64,000 nt of DNA, from positions 4,712,001-4,776,000 of the forward strand of contig JAOVFP010000008.1 of NCBI GenBank assembly GCA_025738555.1, written 5' to 3'. The translations under genes and the position numbers were made by a program. Each line of letters opens with the position of its first letter. Position 1 is the first letter of the stretch. Of this stretch, positions 39,084 through 50,841 are shown piece after piece. This DNA is from Cyathus striatus (taxonomy: Eukaryota > Basidiomycota > Agaricomycetes > Agaricales > Nidulariaceae). A model generated the notes under the pieces. That model did not search any database. It was not told where the DNA came from and saw only the letters and a program-made list of their open reading frames with translations.

Positions 39084-42000
39084 GTTGAAATTGAAATCGA
39101 TAGGCCAGTCGAACGTCGAGTAATTAAAGAAAGGATCGAAGGAAAGTATCTAACACAATCTACCAAGGTAACGGTAGATCTGCGAGCGGATGAGCTGGTA
39201 GGATAAGGTCGAGTCAGTTTTTGAAGTGACTTACTGCTATCAATGACATTTCAAAACGGACTTTGCCGTTTTGACAGATAATCTTGCCGGCCTTTCAGCG
39301 CTTGCACATTATGTAATTCAATACAGACTTTGCGACTGTCGACAAGCAAATGCATCTTTGTCGGTTATTTACTACAGTTACGTCTGGCTCATAACGATTA
39401 ATGGATCTCAGCAAGACCATTTCAACAGAAACTTCAAAATTGTAAGTGGTGGCTATAAGAAGTAAGAACGAGTGCATAAATTCCGAGTCCTTCATCAATG
39501 TTTGTAAAACGTTAAGGTGAGCCTTCCAACTTTTTCGGTGTGTTGCGCATAGTGTTAATTGTGTAAAGATGCACACCCTCATTTTGGTATTCATGATATG
39601 TCCAAGATATGTCTACTGCGAGCCGACTGCGAGCATTAACTTGCCAGAAAATGCTTACATTCCATGTCAGAAACCTTGGGCATCGAAGAGGACGCTAGTC
39701 CACTGTTCGAGTACACGCAGTGCTGGTTGAATACACATTCTGCATCCTCTGCTACTGTAACATCCAAATAAAAATTGCATTACAGGTTTATCACTCTGGC
39801 CAGCGAGTCATATACAGCCTTGAATGGTTTTATCTCAGTAATGATTTGTCGTCATAGTTTATTTCCTCCATCAGACATCCATGTACTATTAACTATTAAC
39901 ACGGCGTCTTACCTCACAGAACAGGTTGTCTTCTGTATCTATGGGGTTAACCTATGCGATATGGAAGAAGCACTCTTCAGTGGCGTGCAGCGTGCCAAAT
40001 TGTTATCAGGATCTCAGCTTCATCCAAGATTGTAGGATTCTCCGGATTCTTACACATACGCTGCCTAATGTCCTGGCCATCTTCCAGGTTGATGGCTTCG
40101 ATCCTACCATTATTTGTGACATTTTCTCGAAACGGAAGACATATCATGATGGTAGTGATCAGGTTCTGTTTATTTGTTTCCGCTACCGATACAGTATGAA
40201 CGACTTACTCTCTGATGTTTCTTCGCAGAAATACTTCGTGTACATATGCTCTTTTCCTCAACTATTCCTTTTCCTGAAGGAGAAAAAGGTGAATCCCAAA
40301 GATGCGCAGGAACGGCCACCCCTAGGTTCTGGTGCACTCGTACATACGACCAGATAGTAACCGGTTCTTAATATTACTCCTTCATCAACTATTTGTGTGT
40401 ACATACGACCGTCGTATGAATCTGGATGTCAATCAATGTAGGTCCGGGTACCTTAGGAATATCAATACAGAAAATCGCCAGCTGGAATAATGAGTATTCC
40501 TGGCCCTTTTCATCTTTCAGGAATTGTGTGTTAAAATTGGAGCGTTTTACCATGGAAAATATGTGGAACGGCAGCTTCAGGACTATCTGAAAGGGCAAAA
40601 TTGGGCGAAACCGCGCACATAATATAATTACTTATCAAAAGATTTACACCCAAGGCTGCCTACATTTTTAACGGCAAAGTATAACTTTTGATTTATCCGA
40701 GTCGGACTAGATCGCATATGTATCTTTTGTTTTTGAAAGGGGAAACACGAGTTTGAAACTGGGCAGCGGTGTAGTGATGTGGCGTTCAGGTATGTAGCCT
40801 GTAGGATAGCGTGTGCCGCGATGTTAAAGAGTTGGATTAGAAATTCTCTTGGTTCCTATGATGTTGATTGTTGAAAGGGTCAGCATATCCCTTAACTCCT
40901 GTTGTAAGACTTTCAGAAATTCCGTGATCAAAGAAAAGAAAAGCGGTTCACATCACTCCATCTGCCAAGATATAGGCCTCACCACCATGTAGCGCAAGAA
41001 ACAATGTACCAGACAATCTATTCACGTAAGATATAGTACTTGACTAAAAAGTACAACTTCTAGTAATTCATCACCTCCAAAAAAGAAACAAGAGAACAAC
41101 AAAATAGTAGGTGTGCTGCTTCCATCAAGGAAGAATTCTTTCTATACGACCTCAAATGTCCCCTGCTTCTCTACGCATTGAAAACGCGGAAAAAATGAAG
41201 TAAAAACTGTCGGAAAGCTGCAGCAACAATTAAAATCACCCATATAATCAATGGGGATTGAAACATGAGAAAATGAGAGAAAACAGAAAAAAGAGTGCCG
41301 GATAAGAATAGAAAGAGAAGCTCCATATATAACAGAGAGAAAAAAAAAACGAAAGGAATGTCGTGTATAACGCGGGTCGATCGCTAATGCGATTCGAGAT
41401 AGCAAGTTGCAGAGTAAAAGGCCACAATATTGCGACGTGCCTGGCAATTTTCGATACAATGTTTGAGCCAGTTCATCTTCAATGTCACCGTCATCAAGGA
41501 TTCCCATGGTCTCTCTTTTTGTCGTAAAATAAGCTTGTTGTAATGCTGCATACGGATACAAGCAGTGGCACGCTGCCTTCCAAGAGAGGGTGGTAAAGGG
41601 TTTAGACGACGATGGAGAGATGAATGAATAGGACGTTGGAGATAATGATGAATGTGTGAAGGGTATATGTGTCTCTGCATGTATATGATGACGTGGATAC
41701 GTATAAGTGAACAGCATGAGGCTGGGTAGAGGTGCCGAATTGGTGATATCGGCAAGCGCAGAATGAGAAAGCAAAATAAGAGTAGACGTGTGTGGTTGCC
41801 TCCTCCTTCATTGAGTACTGAGCACAATAAAAAGTGTAAGTGCGACCGTACGGCGCGAAGCAAAGTGTTGAGCGGGTGCGGATATTGACAGTTATGTTAC
41901 AAAGCCGACGGAAACGACGACGACAGTTTCACCGACAAGATAAAGATACAGACCCTCGAAGGGTATGCACGAGGAACGTCCTGAATTTGAAACATGAACG

Positions 42001-42116
42001 TCGGCAGCGAGAATTTGGAGGGCGAATTTGGAGGGAAATATGGCAACAGCAACAAACATAAGCGACAATGAGGAGGCGACGAGCAACCGCAATATCTGTC
42101 GAGAATGCTGATATGA
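39084..42116. other. 3-kb interval without a supported gene
   Basis: Only overlapping short frames are present. The largest are 39926-40357 (plus, 143 codons) and 41142-41774 (minus, 210 codons, aromatic and Ser-rich). The latter lies directly downstream of PBS2 and is more likely its 3' UTR. A small palindrome occurs at 40402-40418. No LTR, transposase or RNA gene was recognised. Confidence 0.45.
40402..40418. repeat. Small palindrome with a nearby half repeat
   Basis: catacgac-c-gtcgtatg, eight-base perfect arms. The word gtacatacgacc also occurs about 60 bases upstream, near 40340. Non-coding; possibly chance. Confidence 0.6.
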
Positions 42117-44058
42117 TTACACCGATTGCGGCATTTGTACAGCTACGGCTTGCTGTGTCATCGTCACTTTGTGCTCGAGTGCACGTTCGACCCAGCCGAC
42201 CATGTCTACATCTCGCGTTTGATCATTAGCCAAAAATGGATGCTCCTGTAACCGAAGGTAAGAGCACAGAACAATAATGAAGGCTTAAGTGCAAAACTTA
42301 CCAGTAACTGTGCATACGTTGCACGGTCCTTGGGATTCTTCTTTAAGCACTGTGCTACCCAGTCTCGTGCTACCTCGCTGTACTTGTCCTCGGGCAGTTC
42401 AGGAGGATCGCCGTGTACAATAGCCGTGAGCTGTGCAAAAACATTGGAGTACGTTTCTGGAGGATAAGGATACTGTCCCATGCCAATTTCAATCATGCTG
42501 AGACCCAGTGACCAGACATCGGATGAAACGGTATAAGTACCAAGGTTGTTCTGCGACTCGCCTTTAATTCGCTCGGGCTGGAAACAAACGCGGTCAGGAT
42601 GACCTAAAGACACAATAAATAAGCCAAGCGTACCGCCATATACGATTGGCAACCGATATTAGTCTTTGCCAAACTCTTGTCCAACTCTCCGGATATTCCA
42701 AAATCACACAATTTGACGTTACCCTTCCTGTTCACCAGAACATTTGTTGGTTTGACATCTAGGAGTGTTGTTTAAAATCTCTGCAGAATGGAAACAATGG
42801 GAGATTGCCTACCCCGATGGATGATGTTAAGGTCATCCTTGAGGAATTTGAGGCCCCGGACCATGCTTGCTGCTATTCTTCCAAGAACCTCTTCAGGGAC
42901 GCCAGCGCCTTGGAGTTTGTCTAGACTACCGGCGTCCATGTACTCCATGCAATAATACACGCAAGATTCGATGAAGAATGCACCGTAAAATTCGACGATC
43001 TCCGGCCCGACCGCACGGTGGAGAACATCCAGTTCGGTCATGATTCCGCGCAGTTTGGCTTCATCTAGTTCCAGACGGATTTCCTGTTAAAGGGATTAGA
43101 TAAAGATGGAGCGGAGGGGTACTAGAAGATATGGACCTTCATGGCCATGGCAACGTTAGTTGGTTTGTGGAGTACTTTCTTAACGGTGCCATAGTTTCCT
43201 TTGCCAAGCTCCTCATCTAGCTGGAGCTGATCCATGTTGATGTTAAAGGATGCGCCGCTTGAAAAGTCGACACCTGCGGCATGGAGAATCGCTTTCCCGC
43301 TAAAATTGAGTTTCCCGGAGGGGTCACTAGGAAATATATAGGAAAGGGAATCAGTACATCAGATAATGCGCATGGAAATGAAGAATAAAGAGGGGAGAGA
43401 GAGAAAAATGGGAGTGTGCGATAAGATCAAACACGAGGTTAGAGCGATGACGACATACACTATCTTGGAGAAATTGGAGAAGGGTGAACCGAAATTGCCA
43501 GCCTGAGGGCCTCTGCGAGGGGTGTCCTGAACGAGGGAAGGGCGGCCCGCGCCGAGGCCAGCACCAGCAGCGCCGCCGCCTTGAACCGGGGTTTCAATGA
43601 GACCAGCGTCGATATCTTTGAGACTGAAAGCAGGTTTTTGACGGCGTGCGGCCATTCCGCCTCCACGGCCACGCATAGCCTGAGGAATGGGGTAGGTGTG
43701 CGCAGGAAGGAGCAGGGGTTTTACGGGATCGGGAGCTGGACGATGCAATGCAGTTGCAGCAGCTGGGTCGAAGGGGGAGGGAGCGGCGGGGACGGATGGC
43801 GATTGCTGTGCACGAGTTGCAAACTAAGGAAAAAAAGAAAAAAAGGAGAAAAGCAGGAAAAAGAGAGAAGAAAAGGGTCAGAGAGATTGTGGGAGGAGAG
43901 GAGAGGGCGGGAGGACGTACGGCGGCCATCTTTGCCTGGAGAGAGGGCGGGATGGGGGTGGAGCCTGCATGCTGATTTCTGTTCTGGAGGAGACCGGTGA
44001 GCTTGGTGCGCGATGGGCCAGGGGGACGGGAGAGGGAGGGGGAGTCAGACTCGGACAT
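42117..44058 (-). CDS. PBS2: MAP kinase kinase of the HOG pathway (Pbs2/Wis1 type)
   Basis: Dual-specificity MAPKK that activates the Hog1/Sty1 stress MAP kinase. Start at 44058: MSESDSPSLSRPPGPSRTKL, then a disordered N-terminus with a Gly/Ala-rich patch (AAGAGLGAGRP). The kinase domain begins around 43240. Visible parts are LDVLHRAVGPEIVEFYGAFF, VYYCMEYMDAGSLDKL, LNIIHRDVKPTN, LVNRKGNVKLCDFGISGELD, the activation segment SLAKT followed by NIGCQSYMAPERIKG, and DVWSLGLSMIEIGMGQYPYP. The S-x-A-x-T phosphorylation motif is that of Pbs2/Wis1. The C-terminal exon reads EHPFLANDQTRDVDMVGWVE and ends QMPQSV with its stop at 42119-42117. Introns are short and in frame. It shares a 187-base divergent promoter with a BAG co-chaperone gene. 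A GA-rich tract (44083-44125) lies in its leader. Confidence 0.95.
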
Positions 44059-44245
44059 GGCAGGAGGAGGGAAGAGCTGGATGAGAGAGGGGAGAGGGAG
44101 AGGGAGAGGGGAGAGAGGAGAAGGACAGATGGCTGAATGAAAGGGGACTGAGTTGAGGCGGAGTGTATTATCTATATATTTACTATTTATTATTTTTATA
44201 ATCTGCAACGCTTTTTCTGCTCCACTCTCTCTCTCCACTGTCATC
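44059..44245. promoter_or_regulatory. Short divergent promoter, PBS2 / BAG protein
   Basis: 187 bases between start codons. A purine-rich GGGAGA-type tract (about 44080-44125) is followed by an A/T-rich core (tatctatatatttactatttattattttta, 44170-44200) that could serve as the TATA region for the BAG gene. Confidence 0.55.
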
Positions 44246-44911
44246 ATGTCCGTCACTGTAAAATGGGGCAGAGAGCGGTATGTCCTCCTTCTCCCCACTC
44301 GCACCCCCTCCCCATGCTCACCCCCGTAGCATATCCTTTGCCCTTCCCCCGCCAGACACCCCCCTCGCCGCACTCAGAGACTACCTCGCCCAGTGCACCC
44401 ATCTCGCCAGAGATGACTTCAAGCTCATCCACGCAGGCGCAGTCATGAAGGACGATCTCGCTCCCAGTACTCCTCTTTATTTTTCTTATCTGTAACCTGC
44501 TCACCCTCTCATATCCCAGTCTCTGCATATCGCATACACTCCAACTCCACCATCGCACTCATCGCCCACGACAGGCCTCTCCCGCCCACCCCGCAGCACC
44601 CACATGTGCCTCCTCCACAGGACTCTGAGCACGTCGTCATCGCACGCATCCAGTCCGAGCTCACTCGTGTCCGCGCAGAACTCTCTCCCGGTGTCGAGAC
44701 CTTCCTTTCCAACCTACCCTCCCTCCCAAACCAGGATAAAGAGCACCTCCGTCTTGGAGAGCTTCTCCTCCAGTCTCTTCTCCGCCTCGACGGCATCACC
44801 ACCAACCACGACTGGGAGGACGCCCGCAGGCAGCGAAAAGACGCTGTCAGAGAGGTACAAGCTCTCCTCGACAGGCTCGATGGCGGCTGGGCCGCAAGAC
44901 CCTCATTGTAG
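44246..44911 (+). CDS. BAG-domain Hsp70 co-chaperone with ubiquitin-like N-terminus
   Basis: Three exons. Exon 1 (44246-44278) is MSVTVKWGRER. Exon 2 gives ISFALPPPDTPLAALRDYLA with DDFKLIHAGAVMKDDLAP, a ubiquitin-like fold of BAG1 type. Exon 3 gives ISAYRIHSNSTIALIAHD, a Pro-rich link, then a helical BAG domain (SEHVVIARIQSELTRVRAEL ... KEHLRLGELLLQSLLRLDGI and ARRQRKDAVREVQALLDRLD) ending GGWAARPSL with TAG at 44909-44911. BAG proteins act as nucleotide-exchange factors for Hsp70. The ubiquitin-like part may link to the proteasome. Intron joins (gtatgt...cgtag and gtactc...cccag) keep frame. It converges with the RING/TRAF gene, whose stop is 78 bases away. Confidence 0.85.
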
Positions 44912-44989
44912 AACTCTGCATTGTACATAGTGATACCTACATATTATAATTGTAGCATGAATATAGCAATACAAATCTGTATACATATT

Positions 44990-46600
44990 TCACAACTTCG
45001 TAAACGACTGAGGCCCCTGTCCCCCGCCCTGCATTCCAAAGTGCATCCTCTGCGGCATCCACCCCTCCGGTCCAGGAATTGCCCCCTCCAACCCATTTCC
45101 CCCGTCCCCGCCCCGTCCTGTAATCACCGCATTCCGATCCATCATCATCGCATGCACCTGCATTCGCAGCCCATGCAGCCCCGCACGAAGCGACATCACC
45201 TCCTCCCCCAATCTCAGCGTCTCGTTCGTCAACGCAATCTCACTTCGTCGCCCTAGCGAGTCCACCCCCGCGGCTAGCGTCACCATGCTCTCCCGCAGTC
45301 CATTAAGCGTCCCTTCCAACGTGCCACCCAAATTCAATGGGGCAATCGACGCCGATATCGGACGCGTAAACGCCCCACCAGGGTGCCCTGCATCAATGCT
45401 AGAGGACGAGGGGTGGTGCCCCATTACAGGTCGAGTCATATTGGAGAAAGGGTGCTGGTGGCCGTAATGGAGGTGGTGGTACTGCTGTTGCTGTTCGTCA
45501 TTGTCGGAAGGGAAATAAGGGCCTATGGCGTCTCTTGCATAGTTGTACGGCTCCCGGGATGGAATCGAGTTTTGTAAATGTGGAGCATCCTCAGCCACAT
45601 AATGAAAATAAGAAGCCGCAGCGGCTGACGTCGACGCAGCAGAGGACTGCAGCCTTGTGGGTAGTTCAGTGCTGCTTGCAGGTGGAGGAACATCATTGCT
45701 GGTGCCCTCGGGTCGATATCCCGCGCCGCTCCCTCCCGCTGGGTACCAAGGTCCCATGGAGGCTTTGATGCAAGAAAGGTCCCGCTTCATGGAGAGCACT
45801 GCAGTCTCCATAGAATTCAGGCGATGACGAAGCAGAATATTTTGCTCCGTTAGCAAGGATATCTGGCTTTCATGAGAAGGGGGCGAGGACGGAGACGAGG
45901 TTTGAACACCCTAGAATAGAGTGAATGAGATAAGATGTGACATGGGGAGAGTGTGTACAAATACCTTGGATTCTCTCGTAGTATCATTATTTTCTACGTC
46001 CACGAATTCTTGTTCCTGTGCCTCTATCGCATCTTCGTTGTGCATTTTTGTATGCACTTCCATGTCTATTCTCTTTGTGAATACATTACAGCCTTCTTGT
46101 GGGCACTTGACCTCTGCATGTGGGCACTCTTCCTTCAAGTGCACAGCAAGCAACTGTCGTTGGCAAGTATGGCTGCAGCCTTCTGAGCGATGAATGCACT
46201 CGATAGCAAGTTCGTCCACGAGCTGTATGGCTTATCAGCGTTGCGGGAGCGCTTACAAACAAGGATACACACGCAGCGAACAATAGGATTGGCGGGGGCG
46301 AGGTCATCGGTGGAGAGTAGAGAGCGATCGACAGGGCATTGAGGAGCATGTATTAAAGCCTGAAGAATACAGTCATGACAAAAGGTATGGGAACAAGTAC
46401 GAGCTGTAATGGGGTCGGTGAATGGTGCGCTGGGAAAAGGTGAGGAAGGGAACACAGTGAGGGGGAGGTGCGGACGTACCGACAGATGCAGCATATCTGA
46501 TATTGATATTAAATATTAAAGGTTAGCATGAAATAAAATTAAAGAAAACAAGACATACAAGATTGGTGTTGGGCGGGTCGACATAGGTGTAGAGGGACAT
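44990..46600 (-). CDS. RING-finger / TRAF-type zinc-finger protein with coiled coil
   Basis: Likely E3 ubiquitin ligase of the TRAF-like type. Exons: MSLYTYVDPPNTNL; ICCICR, starting the RING; APFTDPITARTCSHTFCHDC and ILQALIHAPQCPVDRSLL, completing a C3HC4-type RING. Then VDELAIECIHRSEGCSHTCQ, LAVHLKEECPHAEVKCPQEG and CNVFTKRIDMEVHTKMHNED as TRAF-type fingers; an acidic linker; a coiled coil (LLTEQNILLRHRLNSMETAV LSMKRDL) near 45750-45856; and a low-complexity C-terminus with a second helical block (LRESMVTLAAGVDSLGRRSE), ending GPQSFTKL. No C-terminal MATH/TRAF-C domain was recognised. Conserved in basidiomycetes to my knowledge; substrate unknown. The start at 46600 is 156 bases from the divergent aldo-keto reductase. 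Confidence 0.8.
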
Positions 46601-46756
46601 GTCGAGGAGGGTCAAGTCAAGTCCGACAGATGGCGCTATGTATTTCACGTGCAACGTTCATGATAAGATTAGATATCCTCCTCTCTGCGCCTTACTAATT
46701 CTTATCTCTCTCAGATAAATACCAACTCCCTCGCCCTTGCGCTCTTTATCTTCCAA

Positions 46757-47970
46757 ATGGCCGCTCTCACTATCAATTCCACCGTCAATCTCCCCGGCAC
46801 TGGTTATCCCATCCCTCTCCTTGGCTTTGGCGTCTATCAGAACTACACCGCCAAACCCTCCTGCTTGGAGGCCTTCAAAGCTGGCTACAAGTACGCAGTT
46901 TCACATCCTTTTATACGGCATTCTCTAACCATCTGAAAGACATGTCGATTCCGCACAGATGTACAGGAACGAGGCAGATGTCGGCGCCGCCCTTCGCGAG
47001 TCTGGTCTCAAGCGCGAAGACGTCTTCATCAGTACGTGCTTTTTACTTGTCATTGTTCGCCTTTTCCTAGCCTATTCCACAGCCTCCAAGGTTGCTTCTA
47101 AGACTCATGGCTACGACATCACCCTCCAAGGCATAGACGAGTCCTTGAAGAAGTTCGGGTTTGGTTCGTGCTACTTCATTGATATTCCCCAAATTCACTC
47201 ATTTTTCGATACAACAGATTACATTGATCTTTTCCTCATTCATGACCCTCTCTCCGGCTCCGAGAAGCGTATTGCCACATACAAGGCTCTTCTCGAAGCT
47301 AAAAAGGCTGGCAAAGTCAGGACTGTCGGCGTCTCAAACTAGTACGCCTTCCTAATCCACTGGCATTTATTATTTCACTCACCTTCTATAGTAACATCCA
47401 TCACCTTGAGGAGATCAAGAATGCTGGACTTGAAGCCCCTGCCGTCAACCAGATAGAGGTAAACATTTCGTACAATTCCTATTCTATGGCCTTCACGTAC
47501 TCACGCCTTCGATCTGTCTATTATAAGCTGCACCCTAAGTGTCAGCAAAAGCCTATTGTAGATTACTGTCGTGCGAACAACATCCTCATCGAAGCCTATT
47601 GTCCCATTCTCCGCGGCGAACTCGACGATCCTATCATTCAGGAACTCGCAAACAAGGTCCGTTATAGATGTCCTTCCCCATAGCGATCTGCTAACCACTC
47701 ACTCAACAGCACAACCGCGATCCCGCACAAATTCTCATCCGCTGGTCTCTTCAGAAGGGGTAAGCCTGTGCACCACACGACGCCTAGGGTGTTTACTGAG
47801 TATGCATTCCCAGCTTCATTCCACTTCCGAAGAGCGCCACTCCCGCTCGCATCCACTCCAATGCAAAGGTGTACGATTTCCAACTTTCCGAAGAGGACAT
47901 ACAAAAACTTGACAGCCTTGATAAAGGGAAGGAGGGAGCTATCAGCTGGAACCCTGTCAATGCCTCGTAG
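46757..47970 (+). CDS. Aldo-keto reductase (AKR superfamily)
   Basis: NAD(P)H-dependent carbonyl reductase fold. Exon 1: MAALTINSTVNLPGTGYPIP then LLGFGVYQNYTAKPS. The tetrad is present: Asp and Tyr in HVDSAQMYRNEADVGAALRE, Lys in the TASKVASKTHG region, His in YIDLFLIHDPLSGSEK. Further segments are GKVRTVGVSNYNIHHLEEIK, PAVNQIELHPKCQQKPIVDY, NILIEAYCPILRGELDDPII, DPAQILIRWSLQKGFIPLPK and the cofactor loop KSATPARIHSNAKVYDF, ending EEDIQKLDSLDKGKEG and TAG at 47968-47970. Seven or so short introns join in frame. The exact substrate is unknown. It resembles the group of fungal AKRs annotated as 2,5-diketo-gluconate-reductase-like or glycerol-dehydrogenase-like enzymes. Confidence 0.93.
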
Positions 47971-48081
47971 AGAAAGCTACATTGTTGGAAGTCAAAGCAT
48001 GGGTCCCTAAGGTCGAATAAGAACTTGTTTCGAATTACATATATCTGGATCGCATACCACTATAGTGGATTTTTCAAATGT

Positions 48082-49562
48082 TCAAGTTATATCGTGTGAA
48101 TGTGAGCGCGAGCGGTGTGGAGAGGCTGGGGTTAGTTCCAGTGAAGACACAGAGCGAGGAGAAGATGAGAAGTAAGACATCAAACTGGCACGCCACGCAG
48201 TCGCGTATGATCGTCCCATTGTTGTTCCAGGTGCAAGTGTTGTGAACTGCATCTCTGCATCTGTGGCTTGACTTCCTGATCTACGTTCACGCTCGGAAAG
48301 AGGGGCTTCTCCTAGATGGCTGATATTAAGAAGAATACGGTATCCCTGCGTGGTGTGAGCCAACGATTGGTAGGAATATTTGGAGAACGCACTGAAAACG
48401 AGTATGCTGTGAGAAACCATCTATACATGACGTTAGAGAATGAAGGATCAACATATATACTTGACATACCCATATAATGCTCCTGTATATGCTCCACTAT
48501 CTAACTCGTATATTAAAAGCTGACCAACATATAAAACTACGCAGCATTTCAGGAGCTAAAAGGTTGGTTGACTAAATTAGACTTACGAAAGAGTAAACAG
48601 AAAGCCCAGGTTCCATCCCGCATTAGCAACACAATGAGTGGTACATCGCCCCATCCGGATCGGAGTGCTTGTATAAACTTAAATAATGTCAAAAGAAACA
48701 ATACTGTCTGGTAAAGAGCCGTTATAACCCTGGAAAATCGGTTAGGACCAAGTTGAAAGGCGATGGATCAAGGTCTCACCCATATTCGATTAAAATCATA
48801 GGAGCACCCAAGACCAGACAGATATCATCATATTCAATACCAGGAAGCGACAAGGCCAGCCCTATGGCGATGCCAATCACTTCAAAGCCAAACAACAGGG
48901 CAATAGCACGTCTAACGAAACTGCTTCCATAATAAAGAGCGTGGACTACGGAAAGATACTTTAGTGATAGTTAGAACACTGTACTTACAAGATCATTACC
49001 TCGCAAAATTAAGATCGTGTCGACGATTAACACAACCGCGCTGGCTGCGACGCCTTGGTATACTTGCCAAATGAAACAATCATGACGCGTAAAGTGAAAA
49101 CGAGGCGATAACTCGGAGCCTATTAAAAGAATTGATCTGCATTGATGAGCTCGTGAGTGCAGTCGAAGAACCTGGAACGACTTACATCTCTACTAGCACC
49201 GGTATATAGCGAACAAAGAAGAATGCGAATTTCGTATAGTTCCATGTCCGACTAAGTCATTTAGATAAGACATAGTCCCATACTGTTATAACGTAACGTC
49301 CGAGACTTACGGCCATATCAACCTTACCTGTTTGTAAGTGAGTATGAAACAAAGACGAAGAGAGACGTCGCAAAACTCACTTCATCGTCAAATGTTATAA
49401 GTATATCCCAAACCAGAAATGCCAGTGCGGCGACTGTGTTGTGTCAGGTCAGTACATGCTCGTCTGCGAACATAAGAATTGAAGCAAAGGACAACCTGAG
49501 TTTCTATTTACAAGCTCAGCACCAGCAGCCACTGAAGCAGATTTGTAGGGGACATAAAGCAT
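48082..49562 (-). CDS. DUF6533-like multi-pass membrane protein
   Basis: Basidiomycete-type seven-helix protein of unknown function in many short exons. The ATG at 49562 gives MLYVPYKSASVAAGAELVNR. Later exons give LAFLVWDILITFDDEVRLI, the YDDEI-like signature of this family; WNYTKFAFFFVRYIPVLVEI; DCFIWQVYQGVAASAVVLIV; HALYYGSSFVRRAIALLFGF; VITALYQTVLFLLTLFKFIQ; and ALRSGWGDVPLIVLLMRDGT WAF. The end is QGYRILLNISHLGEAPLSER followed by a polar Ser-rich tail with its stop at 48082. The arrangement (short extracellular start, seven hydrophobic segments, LRSGWG...RDGTWAF near helix 6) fits the expanded DUF6533 family of Agaricomycetes. Exon borders in the last third are less certain. Confidence 0.65.
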
Positions 49563-50841
49563 GAGTCGTCTTAACGGCTGTCTTCGTTATTGGGGTTCGT
49601 AAAAAGGAGCGGGTGTATCGAGTCAACTAGTCCGAGGAGCTGCGCGGCGGTTCATACAACACTGGTTGCACGACCGTTGACTCTATTTTCACCTGCGTCG
49701 TAGTCTGGGCGTTATCTGGTAAATTTCGGGGTATAAATTAATCAGTTAATGTAGGATATAGAGGGCGAGGCGAGACAAGGGGATATATAGAGTACGAGGA
49801 AAGAGTAAACCCTTATAGCTGGCGCCCGAAAGAAGAAAACAGGTTGATCAGAAATCAAAAAATTACACAGCTTCATTCGTAGATTGGCGGCGGTAAAAAT
49901 AGTATTCCTCCACATACAATGTTTGGTTCACATACATAGGCCAATTTAGTACTGTGGAACGGTCGGTAGTAAACAGCGAGGACACCTGATATAAAACTGC
50001 CAGATACAAGTGGACTAGTATCAGATAGTATGTTTCATATCGTTTCCCCGCCGAGTAAACGCAAGCACATTAGAGTCTAAGCTAGAGCAGGATACCACAG
50101 GAAGAACCAAGAAAGAACACAAAAGGTCATCCGGAACGACTTGCATCCCAATCACCGCAAAAAGCCCGAGACTGTGAATCGTGTGATACTGAAGCCTTCC
50201 AACTTGTCGCAGACTGCATACTAGACAGACAATCAGTTGATAGTCAATTGATAGTTCACGTTGATAGTTCACGGATGGCAGCATGATGGTATCCACGGAG
50301 ATGATCCAAGGATGTTCACTACATATTAAGTATTGGCTATAGTAAGCAAATGGTAAGTGCGAATAGCCGGTAAGAAATCGTAAGCATAATGGAGAAAGTT
50401 AATGGTCGGTGGTCATTCTGGAGTGTCAACTTGCTTTCCAACTTCGCGACGCAAGGCAGTGACCATGAACGCTGAAGCGAAGAATTCATCCAGTGCGCTC
50501 TGCAGAGTAACATTGGTCTCACGTGGGTCTCACGGCTATACGTGTAGTAGTTCCTGACTTAGAGCGGTCTGTCTGAGAGGCAAACGCTGCATTAGTCGTG
50601 TGCCTTATCTAGCCATTTTCAACTTCTTTCTCTTGCCTGTAGCTATAGTGCTGCACTGACGTGTATATCATTGATCTTGTAGCAGAATAAGTACAGTTCT
50701 TTGACTAAAGTCAGAAGTATAATATAGACTCCAATATACAGACATGACGTTAGTAGAAATTGCGAAATTGCGAAATAGTAACGAGATGCAAACTTAAAAT
50801 GGATATAAGTACAAGAAAAGGTCATGCTATATCATAGTCTA
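49563..50841. other. Intergenic between two minus-strand genes
   Basis: 1.28 kb with no supported gene: promoter of the DUF6533-like gene (49563 onward, with an A/T-rich tataaatta word near 49730) and the 3' side of BUD4. A minus-strand frame at 50021-50296 has no recognisable motifs. Confidence 0.45.

Noticed and set aside
39926..40357. 143-codon plus-strand frame
   Set aside because: Begins amid overlapping frames, mixed composition, no motif; treated as non-coding.
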